Made by a program: the position numbers and the translations under genes. Of a stretch of DNA of 64,000 nucleotides, positions 18,180 to 27,423 are shown one piece after another (position 1 is the stretch's first letter; every line of letters begins with the position of its first letter). Source of the DNA: Pseudocalidococcus sp964653145. GTDB taxonomy: Bacteria > Cyanobacteriota > Cyanobacteriia > Thermosynechococcales > Thermosynechococcaceae. Location: NCBI GenBank assembly GCA_964653145.1, contig CAZZCG010000002.1, forward strand, positions 62,001-126,000. Reading direction: 5' to 3'. The notes under the pieces were generated by a model that was given only the letters and a program-made list of their open reading frames with translations, did not search any database and was not told the DNA's origin.

Positions 18180-18551
18180 ATGCATCGAATTCTTCTTGTT
18201 GAAGATAATGAACTGAACCGAGATATGCTTTCCCGTCGCCTGATTAAGAAGGGATATGAAATTATCATCGCCGTTGACGGTTCTGAAGCAATTAACTTGG
18301 GAATCTCCGAAAAGCCAGATATTATCCTCATGGATATTAGTTTGCCAATTGTGGATGGTTGGACGGCAACTCAAACCCTGAAAAGTAATCCCGAGACACA
18401 GCATATTCCGATTATTGCCCTCACGGCCCATGCGATGGCTGGAGATAAGGAAAAAGCCCTGGCTGCCGGTTGCGATGACTATGACACCAAGCCAATTGAA
18501 CTGCCCCGTTTGCTTAGCAAAATTGAACAGCAACTAAGTCAAAAGTCATAA
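18180..18551 (+). CDS. Single-domain CheY-like response regulator
   Basis: 123 residues made up of one receiver domain. Acidic residues VEDNEL near 8-12 and the phospho-acceptor Asp in ILMDISLP (about 52) are present, as are the Thr of ALTAHAM and the conserved Lys of DTKPIEL. There is no output domain, so it must act by phosphotransfer or protein contact. It heads a plus-strand run with a PP2C phosphatase protein and two hybrid kinases, which are its likely partners. Confidence 0.92.
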   Translation: MHRILLVEDNELNRDMLSRRLIKKGYEIIIAVDGSEAINLGISEKPDIILMDISLPIVDGWTATQTLKSNPETQHIPIIALTAHAMAGDKEKALAAGCDDYDTKPIELPRLLSKIEQQLSQKS

Positions 18552-18607
18552 TCCTACAAGTAAAATGGGCACTAACGAAATTTTTTTAGACCTATGGTGC
18601 AACTGAG

Positions 18608-20428
18608 ATGAATCCTTTGCCTTCAGAGTCACAGGTCTCTTTATCTCAGAGGATGAATGAGGTTTTATCCCTATTAAGGCATGAACTTCGCACACCCATT
18701 AATGGCATCCTGGGATACGGTGAGATCATCTTAGATGATTTTGAAGAGCAGGCATCAACCTCTGAGTCTGACAATATCATCCAAACTCTCGACTCAATTC
18801 GCAGTCAGGGACAGAAAATTCTAACAAGCGTTAATAGTTATTTAGTTGCTACTTCAGACTTAGAGCAAAATTTTGAACAGTATCTAGAACATATTCTGCA
18901 GCAACTGGTTCATGAAATTCTGCCGGCCGTGTCATCCATCACCGCTGATTGTCAATGTTTAGAGCGAGAACCCCTATTGCAGGAGTCTCAGGCAGACATT
19001 GGTAAGATTGAGTACTCTACCCAGAATTTAAAGAGAATTGTCGAGCTCATTGCCGATGTTAAATCTGAACCAGTCAATGTTCTCTTAGAGCGATTGAATA
19101 ATAGCCAAGCAGCTCCCCTCCCTAAAACTGATTCAAGTATAGATATCGCCAGGGAAATATCGACCGCCTCGACAGGGGAAAAATTAGGTTTTATTTTAAT
19201 CGTGGATGATGTTGAAAACAATCGACTTTTATTCTCACGACAACTGCAACGACAGGGCTACGAAATTGATACTGCCAGTAATGGTTTTGAGGCCTTAGAA
19301 AAACTGGGGCAGGGTGAATATGATTTGATTCTGCTCGATTTTATGATGCCTGACTTGAATGGGTTTGAAGTGCTCAGTCGTCTTAAGGCAGATGATAAAC
19401 TGCGGCATGTACCTGTGATTATGATTTCTGCCAATGATGAGATTGAACAGGTGATTCGCTGCATTGAAATTGGTGCCGAAGACTATCTCCCTAAGCCCCT
19501 AAACTCAACGCTATTGCGAGCTCGAATTACTTCTACGTTGGATAAAAAGCGGTATCGTGATCGCGAACGGGACTATTTAAAACAGGTCGAGCTACTTTCC
19601 GCCAAGATGACCAAAGAACTGGAGATGGGGCGACAAATGCAGCTCAACTTTCTCCCCCGTAAATTAGTACAGCATTCTGATTGGGAATTTGCCCCCTTCT
19701 TTAGACCTGCACGCCAGGTGGCTGGGGATTTCTATGACTTTTTTGAGCTACCGGATCAGCGGGTGGGCATTGTCATTGCAGATGTTTGCGATAAAGGGGT
19801 CGGTGCGGCTTTATTTATGGCACTCTTTCGCAGCTTGATTCGAATCTTTTCTCACCAAACCCAATTAAGACACGAGGCGAAACGATTTACTTTTCCTTCT
19901 GAGAGTTGGGAATCAACTGAAAATCTAGAACTGGAATCGGGAATGCTCTCATCAGTCCAAATATTAGAAGCAGTGCAATTAACCAATGATTACGTTGCCA
20001 CCCATCACGGCGACTTAAGTATGTTTGCCACCCTATTTATGGGAATTTTGAATTTGGAAACCGGGCACTTAGATTACATTAATGGTGGTCACGAGCCCTT
20101 AGCCATTATTTCCAGCCAAGGCCAGGTGCGAGAAAAGCTTCCTTCAACTGGGCCAGCGGTTGGGATGCTTCCAGATATGAAATTCAAGATCGCCCAGGCC
20201 AAGTTAGACGCAGGAGAAGCCTTGGTGGGCTATACGGATGGGGTACCGGAAGCTAGAAACAATCAAGGCGAGTTTTTTACTAAGGACACTTTATTTGAAT
20301 TACTCAATCAACCGGTTTGTTCTGGTACGGAATTACTAGAAACGATTAAAACTCAAGTCCTAGAATTTATTGATACTGCAGAACAATTTGACGATATTAC
20401 GTTAGTTACTGTGTTTCGTCGCCCATAG
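18608..20428 (+). CDS. HisKA-like / receiver / PP2C (SpoIIE-type) phosphatase protein
   Basis: 606 residues in three parts. The N-terminus carries a histidine-kinase dimerisation motif LLRHELRTPINGILGYGE (His about 25) but no ATP-binding kinase domain follows. A receiver domain spans about 195-315 (Asp in ILLDFMMPD, about 244; Lys in YLPKPLN). A linker helix leads to a SpoIIE/RsbU-type phosphatase from about 340 on (GDFYDFF, ADVCDKGVGAALFMA, GYTDGVPEARN). Such proteins dephosphorylate anti-sigma antagonists or similar Ser/Thr-phosphorylated partners under receiver control. It lies 57 bases after the CheY-like gene and upstream of two hybrid kinases. Confidence 0.9.
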   Translation: MNPLPSESQVSLSQRMNEVLSLLRHELRTPINGILGYGEIILDDFEEQASTSESDNIIQTLDSIRSQGQKILTSVNSYLVATSDLEQNFEQYLEHILQQLVHEILPAVSSITADCQCLEREPLLQESQADIGKIEYSTQNLKRIVELIADVKSEPVNVLLERLNNSQAAPLPKTDSSIDIAREISTASTGEKLGFILIVDDVENNRLLFSRQLQRQGYEIDTASNGFEALEKLGQGEYDLILLDFMMPDLNGFEVLSRLKADDKLRHVPVIMISANDEIEQVIRCIEIGAEDYLPKPLNSTLLRARITSTLDKKRYRDRERDYLKQVELLSAKMTKELEMGRQMQLNFLPRKLVQHSDWEFAPFFRPARQVAGDFYDFFELPDQRVGIVIADVCDKGVGAALFMALFRSLIRIFSHQTQLRHEAKRFTFPSESWESTENLELESGMLSSVQILEAVQLTNDYVATHHGDLSMFATLFMGILNLETGHLDYINGGHEPLAIISSQGQVREKLPSTGPAVGMLPDMKFKIAQAKLDAGEALVGYTDGVPEARNNQGEFFTKDTLFELLNQPVCSGTELLETIKTQVLEFIDTAEQFDDITLVTVFRRP

Positions 20429-20532
20429 ACATTATCAATTAACTTTTAAATTTGCAATAAACAACCAATATTGAAAGAGATGATTTATTAATCAAGACAT
20501 GAATCAAAATAGTTACCAATTCCTCTGTCACT

Positions 20533-23430
20533 ATGACTCAATCCTCCAATCCTAAGCCAGCAGTCCCTCAATACTCGGAATCCATTGTTCGGAATATTCT
20601 CTTAAGAACAAGCCTGGGGATTGGCATTGCAATTTTTGTCTCATCGTTAATTGGCTACGTCGTTACCTACTTTACGGTCAAGGATGAAATTCTCAATTAT
20701 GAGCAAATTGCCCTTAAGCGAAAAGCCGAACTCTACGCCCAAAATTTTAGAGATGGAAAATTTAAGCAAACAATCCTTAGGGGAGCTATTTCCCGAGAGC
20801 TATTTGCTTCCTCTACCCGGGATTCCAGTCAAGAATTTAATCGTCTCTTTCAGCAATTGCCCGATGGCTCAATTCAAAACCGTCCAGAATTTTCCCAGCG
20901 GGGTTGGTTACCTCAGGTCTACCTTAAGCCGGGTGTGGAGTTAACCCCAGAATTAAAGCGTCAGTTCGTAGCCTACTTTAATGTTCTCAGCTACTACGGC
21001 CCGGCCTGGCAGACAATTTTCCTTAATCTCTACGTGGAAATCCCCAACGTTGGTGTCGTTCTGTTCTGGCCCCATTACAACGTTAATGCCCAAGAGTTTT
21101 TTGATGATCAAGAACGGACTAGCTCGCAACGGGGAGCGATTGCATGGGCCGATGGCCACTATGATTTACCCTCCAAGGCCTGGGTGATTTCCTATTTTGA
21201 CACTATGAATATTGGTTCCCAATCTAATATTATTGTGGGCTTTGATCTGTTTGCTGAAAGGTTTCGGAATTCCAGGCTTTACACCAGTCGCCCTGAAACT
21301 CAGATGATTATGTTCAACGCAAATGGAACATTGATTAACCATCCAGACTATATCAGTGAGTTAACTCGCAATAAGTATCTCAATATTTTACGAACTAATG
21401 ATGAAAGCTTGATTCAACTCTTTAATTTAGTCTCCGATAATTTTGATATTCAAAATAATTCTCAGGTTGCCTCAGAAGAAGTTAGCAATACAACGATTAT
21501 CAGTGATAAAGAATTTGGTCGTTATCTAATAGCCGCTCGGATTGATAACACAGATCAGTATCTTGTTAAGACCATTCCAAAGGCCCTGTCATTTTATCAG
21601 GACGATATTTCCAGTCATACATTTATTTTTGTTATTTTGGGCCTCCTTTCTCTTCTTTCAGTTCTAGTTGTGTTGATTTCGATCATGCAGCGACAAATTG
21701 CGGCACCCTTAATCAAGCTCACTGAAGCCACTGAGGCCATTGCAGCGGGTAATTTAGATGTTAACTTAGACTTTAAGCGTAAGGATGAACTAGGTCGCTT
21801 AGCATTTCTTTTTAATCAGATGTCTCAGGAACTGCGGGATGCTTTTTGCCGTTTAAAGCAATCTAATGAGTATTTGGAAACGCGAGTCCAAGAACGCACC
21901 CATGAGTTGCAGGAAGCAATGGCCCAGGCCGAAACCGCCAATAGGGCTAAAAGTGCATTTATGGCCAACATGAGTCATGAACTTCGCACCCCCCTTAATG
22001 CCATTATTGGGTACAGCGAAATGTTACAGGATGATGCGGAAGATCTCGGGGCTGCCGAATTAGTGGGTGATCTCAAGAAAATTGAAGGTGCTGGCAAACA
22101 TCTCCTGGGTTTAATTAATGATGTGCTCGATCTATCTAAAATTGAAGCTGGGAAAATGGAGCTTTATTTAGAAGATTTTGAGATCATTCCGATGATTCAA
22201 GATGTGCTTGCCACAGTTCAACCCCTAGTTGAAAAGAATAAAAATACTTTACTAACTGAATTTCCTGACGATTTGGGGAACATGCACTCTGATATTACTA
22301 AGATTCGTCAATGTCTATTTAATTTAATCAGTAATGCTAGTAAGTTTACCCAGGCCGGAACGATTACATTAACCATTTCCAAGGAGGATCAGGCTGACTC
22401 TGACTGGCTTAGGTTTCAGGTGACAGATACAGGTATTGGCATGACCGCTGAGCAACAGTCGAGACTATTCCAGGCCTTTACCCAAGCTGATACCTCCACC
22501 ACCCGTAAATTTGGCGGGACGGGCCTGGGGTTGGCGATTACTCGCAAGTTTTGTCAAATGATGGGCGGTGATATCACAGTCACGAGTGAGGCGGGAGTGG
22601 GTTCCACCTTTACAATGACCTTACCCACAACTACGATGCCGTCCCAAGTCGATGAACCTCCAGCCACCATCAGTGTTGAATCAGGTAAAAACCTAACCTA
22701 CGCTGGAAAAACCATTCTGGTCATTGATGACGATGTCGCGACCCATGAATTAATTAAGCATTACTTGGAACCCCACGGTCTGGAAGTTTTAGTGACCGAT
22801 GATCCAGAGATGGGTCTTAAACTCGCCAAGGAACATCAGCCCGATGGCATTATTCTAGATGTGATTATGCCAAAACTCGATGGTTGGACTGTTCTAACTC
22901 GGTTGAAGGCTGACCCTGAGCTGGCTGCAATTCCAGTGATTATGGCAACAATCTTAAATGATCAAAGCATGGGCTTTACCCTGGGGGCGACGGATTTTCT
23001 TGTTAAGCCAATTCAACGGAAACAACTGGAAAATTTGTTAAGCAAGTATCAAGATCGTTTTACCTCAAAATTAATTTTGGTCGTGGACGATGATGCCAAT
23101 AACCGTGAGCTGATCCAACGACAACTTGAAACAAATCAATGGACGGTTCTCCAGGCCAACAATGGAACCCAGGCCCTGGAAGTCCTACATCAACACAAGC
23201 CAGCCTTAATTTTATTGGATTTGATGATGCCAGAATTAGATGGATTTGGTGTGATTGAACAACTCCGTCAACACGAGGATTGGCAAAAAATTCCTGTTGT
23301 GATTATCACTGCCAAAACCTTAACCCAAGCAGACCGAAATCGCTTAAATGGCTATGTGGAAAAGGTTTTACAAAAGGGAGCCTATACCCGCCAAGCTTTA
23401 TTGCAGGAGGTTCGGTCTCTGATTGAGTAA
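20533..23430 (+). CDS. Hybrid histidine kinase with extracellular sensor, HAMP and two receivers
   Basis: 965 residues. There is an N-terminal membrane helix (about 20-45), a periplasmic domain of about 300 residues, a second helix (about 360-385) and a HAMP region (LIKLTEATEAIAAGNLDV). A HisKA domain with His in MSHELRTPLNAIIGYSE (about 482) and a HATPase domain (DTGIGM, GGTGLGLAI) follow. Two C-terminal receivers are intact, each with its Asp (IILDVIMP, about 776; ILLDLMMPELDG, about 899). The sensor part looks dCache-like, but the ligand is unknown. Its second half is a close paralogue of the kinase encoded next. Confidence 0.92.
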   Translation: MTQSSNPKPAVPQYSESIVRNILLRTSLGIGIAIFVSSLIGYVVTYFTVKDEILNYEQIALKRKAELYAQNFRDGKFKQTILRGAISRELFASSTRDSSQEFNRLFQQLPDGSIQNRPEFSQRGWLPQVYLKPGVELTPELKRQFVAYFNVLSYYGPAWQTIFLNLYVEIPNVGVVLFWPHYNVNAQEFFDDQERTSSQRGAIAWADGHYDLPSKAWVISYFDTMNIGSQSNIIVGFDLFAERFRNSRLYTSRPETQMIMFNANGTLINHPDYISELTRNKYLNILRTNDESLIQLFNLVSDNFDIQNNSQVASEEVSNTTIISDKEFGRYLIAARIDNTDQYLVKTIPKALSFYQDDISSHTFIFVILGLLSLLSVLVVLISIMQRQIAAPLIKLTEATEAIAAGNLDVNLDFKRKDELGRLAFLFNQMSQELRDAFCRLKQSNEYLETRVQERTHELQEAMAQAETANRAKSAFMANMSHELRTPLNAIIGYSEMLQDDAEDLGAAELVGDLKKIEGAGKHLLGLINDVLDLSKIEAGKMELYLEDFEIIPMIQDVLATVQPLVEKNKNTLLTEFPDDLGNMHSDITKIRQCLFNLISNASKFTQAGTITLTISKEDQADSDWLRFQVTDTGIGMTAEQQSRLFQAFTQADTSTTRKFGGTGLGLAITRKFCQMMGGDITVTSEAGVGSTFTMTLPTTTMPSQVDEPPATISVESGKNLTYAGKTILVIDDDVATHELIKHYLEPHGLEVLVTDDPEMGLKLAKEHQPDGIILDVIMPKLDGWTVLTRLKADPELAAIPVIMATILNDQSMGFTLGATDFLVKPIQRKQLENLLSKYQDRFTSKLILVVDDDANNRELIQRQLETNQWTVLQANNGTQALEVLHQHKPALILLDLMMPELDGFGVIEQLRQHEDWQKIPVVIITAKTLTQADRNRLNGYVEKVLQKGAYTRQALLQEVRSLIE

Positions 23431-23618
23431 TCTGAATCAACCCTGTGTAAATACTTTGAGTTTAGATTATGAATTAACCCACAGCCGTTTCTGCTAAATC
23501 TGCCAAGGGCAAGGCACTCAAAGGGACAAGTTCCGATGGCTTGAGGAATTTTTGTGTTTCATGCCCAAACGAAATGATTATACTGAGCAAATTGAGCAAT
23601 AACTGACATTCCCAACTA

Positions 23619-26174
23619 ATGAAACACTTGGCCTGGAAAAAACTTTACGCCTACGGTCTCAAGCTCGATTCTCTGAGTTGGTGGTTTGACAATTTTTCCA
23701 TTGCCCTTGTGTACTCCCTTCTGGGTTGGTTTGTTTTACTGCTGCTGCCCACCCTCGAGACAACCTATGGCTCACCCATTTGGCCTGGGGCAGGGATTCA
23801 AGTGGGCGCACTGCTGGCCTGGGGTAAGAGTTGCTGGCTTGGGGTTTTAGTCGGTGCCGCAATTATCAATTTTTCCATTAGTCACGATTCCCTTTGGGTT
23901 GAATTGTTGGGAACCTTGGCTGTCCTGCTGGGGGCATCCCTCACCGTCTTTTTGATCCGACGACTAATTGGCCCAAAACATCCCTTTGAAGAAGTGCGGC
24001 GTGTAGTTATTTTTGCCCTCTGTTGTTTTTTGAGCGGGACGATTTTTCAATCCCTAGTGGGGGTTTCTTTGGTTGTGATCAAGAAAGGACTCCCCATCGA
24101 TATTTATCCCGAATTCATGGGCAACTGGTGGATTGGAGATAGCATTGGCACCTTAGTTGTGGCTCCAGTGTGGTTTACCTGGTTTGCCCGCCGGAAGCAG
24201 GGATTTTCTGTTTTTGACTATGCCCCCAGGCCCCAACGCCTGCGAGAACTGGGAATTATTCTGGCTAGTCTGTTAATTGTGAGTGGGGTGGCCTTTGGCC
24301 TGGGGCAACCAGTGGACTACTTGCTATTTCCACCGCTACTTTGGTGTGCCTTTCGATTTTCCGCTCGGATTACCACTCTTCTAACTGCGATCATTGCCAC
24401 GGGGGCATCCATTTGCACCGCCTACGAGTTGGGAACCTTTTATCGGGTTTTTCAAGAAACTCGCTCGTTGCTGTTGTTCCAGCTATTCATCGGTGTCATG
24501 GTCTTCACGGTGTTAGTCGTTTTGGGGATTGTTGCTGAAAATGAGCGGGCTAGGCAGCAATTAAGCCAACTCAATGCCGAGTTAGAGCAACGGGTGATCG
24601 ACCGAACGCAAAAACTCCAGGCCAGTGAAGCTTGGGCCAAAGACTTAGCCGCTAAAGCCGAAGCTGCAAATCAAACCAAAAGTGCATTTATGGCCAACAT
24701 GAGCCATGAACTGCGCACCCCCCTTAATGCCATCATCGGCTACAGCGAAATGTTACAGGATGATGCCGAAGATATTGGGGCCGCCGAACTTGTGGGGGAT
24801 CTCAAAAAAATTGAAGGCGCTGGTAAACATCTTCTCGGCTTGATTAATGATGTTTTAGATCTCTCCAAAATTGAAGCTGGCAAGATGGAGTTGTTCCTTG
24901 AAGACTTTGAGTTAATGCCCCTACTCCAAGATATAGTCGCCACTGTTCAACCGTTAATTGAAAAAAACAAAAATACCTTGAAGACTGAATTTTCTCAAGA
25001 CCTCGGGGAAATGCATTCAGATATCACAAAAATTCGTCAATGTTTATTTAACTTGATCAGTAATGCCAGTAAATTTACCCAGAGTGGTGACATCACATTC
25101 TCTGCTTCTATGGTGAAAACGGGAGATTCCGATTGGCTGATGTTCCAGGTTACAGATACAGGCATTGGCATGACCGCTGAGCAACAATCCAGGTTATTTC
25201 AGGCCTTTACCCAAGCAGATACCTCTACCACCCGTAAATTTGGTGGCACTGGCCTGGGGCTAGCCATTACTAAAAAGTTTTGCGAGATGATGGGCGGCGA
25301 TATTTACGTCACCAGCGAGTTAGGAGTAGGTTCAACCTTTACGATCACCTTACCCACATCCTCCATCAACCCCCAAGAAGAAACGTTTATGGAATTAGTG
25401 GCTAATGAGGGTTCTGAAGATCAAAGCTCTGGGGATCAAACCCGGCCTAGCAAAGTCATTCTAGTTATTGATGATGATGTTACTACCCACGAACTAATCA
25501 GGAATTATCTTGAACCAAAGGGTATTCAAGTTTTAGTTGCAGATGATCCAGAGGTCGGCCTAAAACTCGCCAAACAACACCAGCCCCAGGGGATTATTCT
25601 AGATGTAGTCATGGCAAACTTGAATGGTTGGACAGTATTAACCTGTTTAAAAGCTGACCCTGATCTAGCCTCAATTCCAGTGATTATGGCTACGATTTTA
25701 GATGATCAAAGTATGGGGTTTAGCCTTGGAGTCACGGATTTTTTAGTTAAGCCTATTCAACGGCAACAATTGGAGAACCTATTAGCCAAATATCAAGATC
25801 ATCTCAGTTCAAAATTAATTCTCATTGTCGATGATGATGCCAATAATCGCGAACTAATCCAAAAGCAACTTGAGAAAGGTAAGTGGACGGTTCTCCAGGC
25901 CAATAATGGCATTCAAGCCTTAGAGTTATTGCAGCAACACACCCCTGCTTTGATTTTGCTCGATCTGATGATGCCTGAGTTAGATGGATTTGGTTTTATT
26001 GAACAATTGCGACAACATGATCATTGGCAGAGAATTCCTGTGGTGATCATCACTGCGAAAACATTGACCAAGGACGATCAAATTCGCTTAGGTGGATATG
26101 TGGAGGCGGTTCTACAAAAGGGCAGCTACACGCGGCAAAGCCTACTCCAAGAAGTTCGGTTACTGATTGAATAG
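23619..26174 (+). CDS. MASE1-type membrane hybrid histidine kinase with two receivers
   Basis: 851 residues. The first about 300 contain eight or so membrane helices with the MASE1 signature (PIWPGAGIQVGALLAWG and FMGNWWIGDSIGTLVVAPV). A short coiled coil leads to a HisKA domain with His in MSHELRTPLNAIIGYSE (about 363), a HATPase domain and two receivers (IILDVVMANLNG; ILLDLMMPELDG). The kinase-receiver-receiver half is nearly the same as in the preceding gene, with most DNA differences silent, while the sensors are unrelated. The two kinases may therefore feed different signals into the same partners. Confidence 0.92.
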   Translation: MKHLAWKKLYAYGLKLDSLSWWFDNFSIALVYSLLGWFVLLLLPTLETTYGSPIWPGAGIQVGALLAWGKSCWLGVLVGAAIINFSISHDSLWVELLGTLAVLLGASLTVFLIRRLIGPKHPFEEVRRVVIFALCCFLSGTIFQSLVGVSLVVIKKGLPIDIYPEFMGNWWIGDSIGTLVVAPVWFTWFARRKQGFSVFDYAPRPQRLRELGIILASLLIVSGVAFGLGQPVDYLLFPPLLWCAFRFSARITTLLTAIIATGASICTAYELGTFYRVFQETRSLLLFQLFIGVMVFTVLVVLGIVAENERARQQLSQLNAELEQRVIDRTQKLQASEAWAKDLAAKAEAANQTKSAFMANMSHELRTPLNAIIGYSEMLQDDAEDIGAAELVGDLKKIEGAGKHLLGLINDVLDLSKIEAGKMELFLEDFELMPLLQDIVATVQPLIEKNKNTLKTEFSQDLGEMHSDITKIRQCLFNLISNASKFTQSGDITFSASMVKTGDSDWLMFQVTDTGIGMTAEQQSRLFQAFTQADTSTTRKFGGTGLGLAITKKFCEMMGGDIYVTSELGVGSTFTITLPTSSINPQEETFMELVANEGSEDQSSGDQTRPSKVILVIDDDVTTHELIRNYLEPKGIQVLVADDPEVGLKLAKQHQPQGIILDVVMANLNGWTVLTCLKADPDLASIPVIMATILDDQSMGFSLGVTDFLVKPIQRQQLENLLAKYQDHLSSKLILIVDDDANNRELIQKQLEKGKWTVLQANNGIQALELLQQHTPALILLDLMMPELDGFGFIEQLRQHDHWQRIPVVIITAKTLTKDDQIRLGGYVEAVLQKGSYTRQSLLQEVRLLIE

Positions 26175-26318
26175 ATGGGCTGTATTTCGCCGACTTGATT
26201 GATCGCCTATTTTGATCAACGCATAGAGGAATCTGGGTCGCCGTAAATTTCAAGCCCCATGTAGAAACAGTTTTCAGCGAATAAACGTCAAGCAGAGCCT
26301 CAGTATTTTGGGTTTCTC

Positions 26319-27239
26319 ATGTTTGCCTCCCTCCTTATTGCCCAAGCCACAGTTACGACCCCAATTGACCCCGGTGTTCAATATTCCCAGTACACCCTCA
26401 ACCGGACTGCTATTTACGTCGTCACGGCCCAGATGAATCGGGTGAATATTGTCATGACACCCCCCAATCCCACGGGTTCAGACACTAACTTAGAAACCAC
26501 TGAAGTCTTTGCAAAACGCCACAAAACCTTAGCAGCCCTCAATACAAATTTCTTTAGCTGGATCCGGCCCGAGCAACTCAGGGGCATTCAGGACTATTTG
26601 CGCTGGATGAGGGGGCGATCTGATATCCGCTTTTCCTACCCTGATTTTCAACAAACTTGCGTCACCGGTTCTGGGACCATCCCCGCCCAACTGCTTGGGG
26701 CCTATTTTGTTAATGGTCGTCAAGTTCGGCCGCGAGGTGAGAGTTTTCGGGCCATTGTTAACTTTCCAGCCCAGGGAGGTATGGAGTTTTATCAGAATGA
26801 GTTGCCGCCCAATCCCCATAACCTGATTGCTGGTCAAGCCCACTTAATCCGACAAGGCCAGTTCCAAAAAGTTGGTGCTGATCGCCTGCCGAAAACAATT
26901 GTGGGACAACGGCCGCATGAGTATGTCTTTGTGGTTACGGATGGACGCGGCAATAATGGCTCCCCAGGCCTGACGTTTGCAGAACTACAACCCTTTTTGC
27001 GGGGCCTGGGGGTGACGGATGCTACGGCCTTAGATGGGGGAGAGTCTTCGACCCTGGTTGTCCGTGGAGATGTGAAAAATTATCCTCAGGATCCCCATTG
27101 TGCCGTGGCGCGACTCTTGCCAGCTAGTCTGGGGCGCTTTCCGTTCCCCGCGGCATTACCAAACTTAACATCCACCCTCAGCCAATCTCGGTCACTCCGA
27201 CCCACTGGGGCCAATTTGGGTTTGGTAGCCCGTCTCTGA
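26319..27239 (+). CDS. Phosphodiester glycosidase (NAGPA-like) family protein
   Basis: 306 residues. The family signature includes LAALNTNFFSW early on and VTDGRGNNGSPGLTFAEL followed by LGVTDATALDGGESSTLVVRG near the C-terminus. Related enzymes remove a sugar from a phosphodiester linkage; in bacteria many act in the periplasm. The N-terminus has only a short hydrophobic stretch (MFASLLIAQA) and no other start exists before an upstream stop, so the export signal is weak. The substrate is unknown. It lies after the kinase block and before umuC without a shared operon being obvious. Confidence 0.85.
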   Translation: MFASLLIAQATVTTPIDPGVQYSQYTLNRTAIYVVTAQMNRVNIVMTPPNPTGSDTNLETTEVFAKRHKTLAALNTNFFSWIRPEQLRGIQDYLRWMRGRSDIRFSYPDFQQTCVTGSGTIPAQLLGAYFVNGRQVRPRGESFRAIVNFPAQGGMEFYQNELPPNPHNLIAGQAHLIRQGQFQKVGADRLPKTIVGQRPHEYVFVVTDGRGNNGSPGLTFAELQPFLRGLGVTDATALDGGESSTLVVRGDVKNYPQDPHCAVARLLPASLGRFPFPAALPNLTSTLSQSRSLRPTGANLGLVARL

Positions 27240-27423
27240 GATCAAGACATATGCATCCTTCCTCAATCAACATCAGTGACGATAGGTAACCCGGGAAACA
27301 CGCGATACCCCCTGGATCAGGATAAAACGGAGATCAGGGGAGATGGTACTTTCCTAGAACGCGCACCTCAGATACTGAGTTTCTCCCTGTTCGCCACTGC
27401 CCTCTGCCAACCGTGGGTTAAGC

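Noticed and set aside
21961..26174. Repeated kinase cores as an assembly artefact
   Set aside because: The copies differ by many silent changes and have unrelated sensors, so they are true paralogues.
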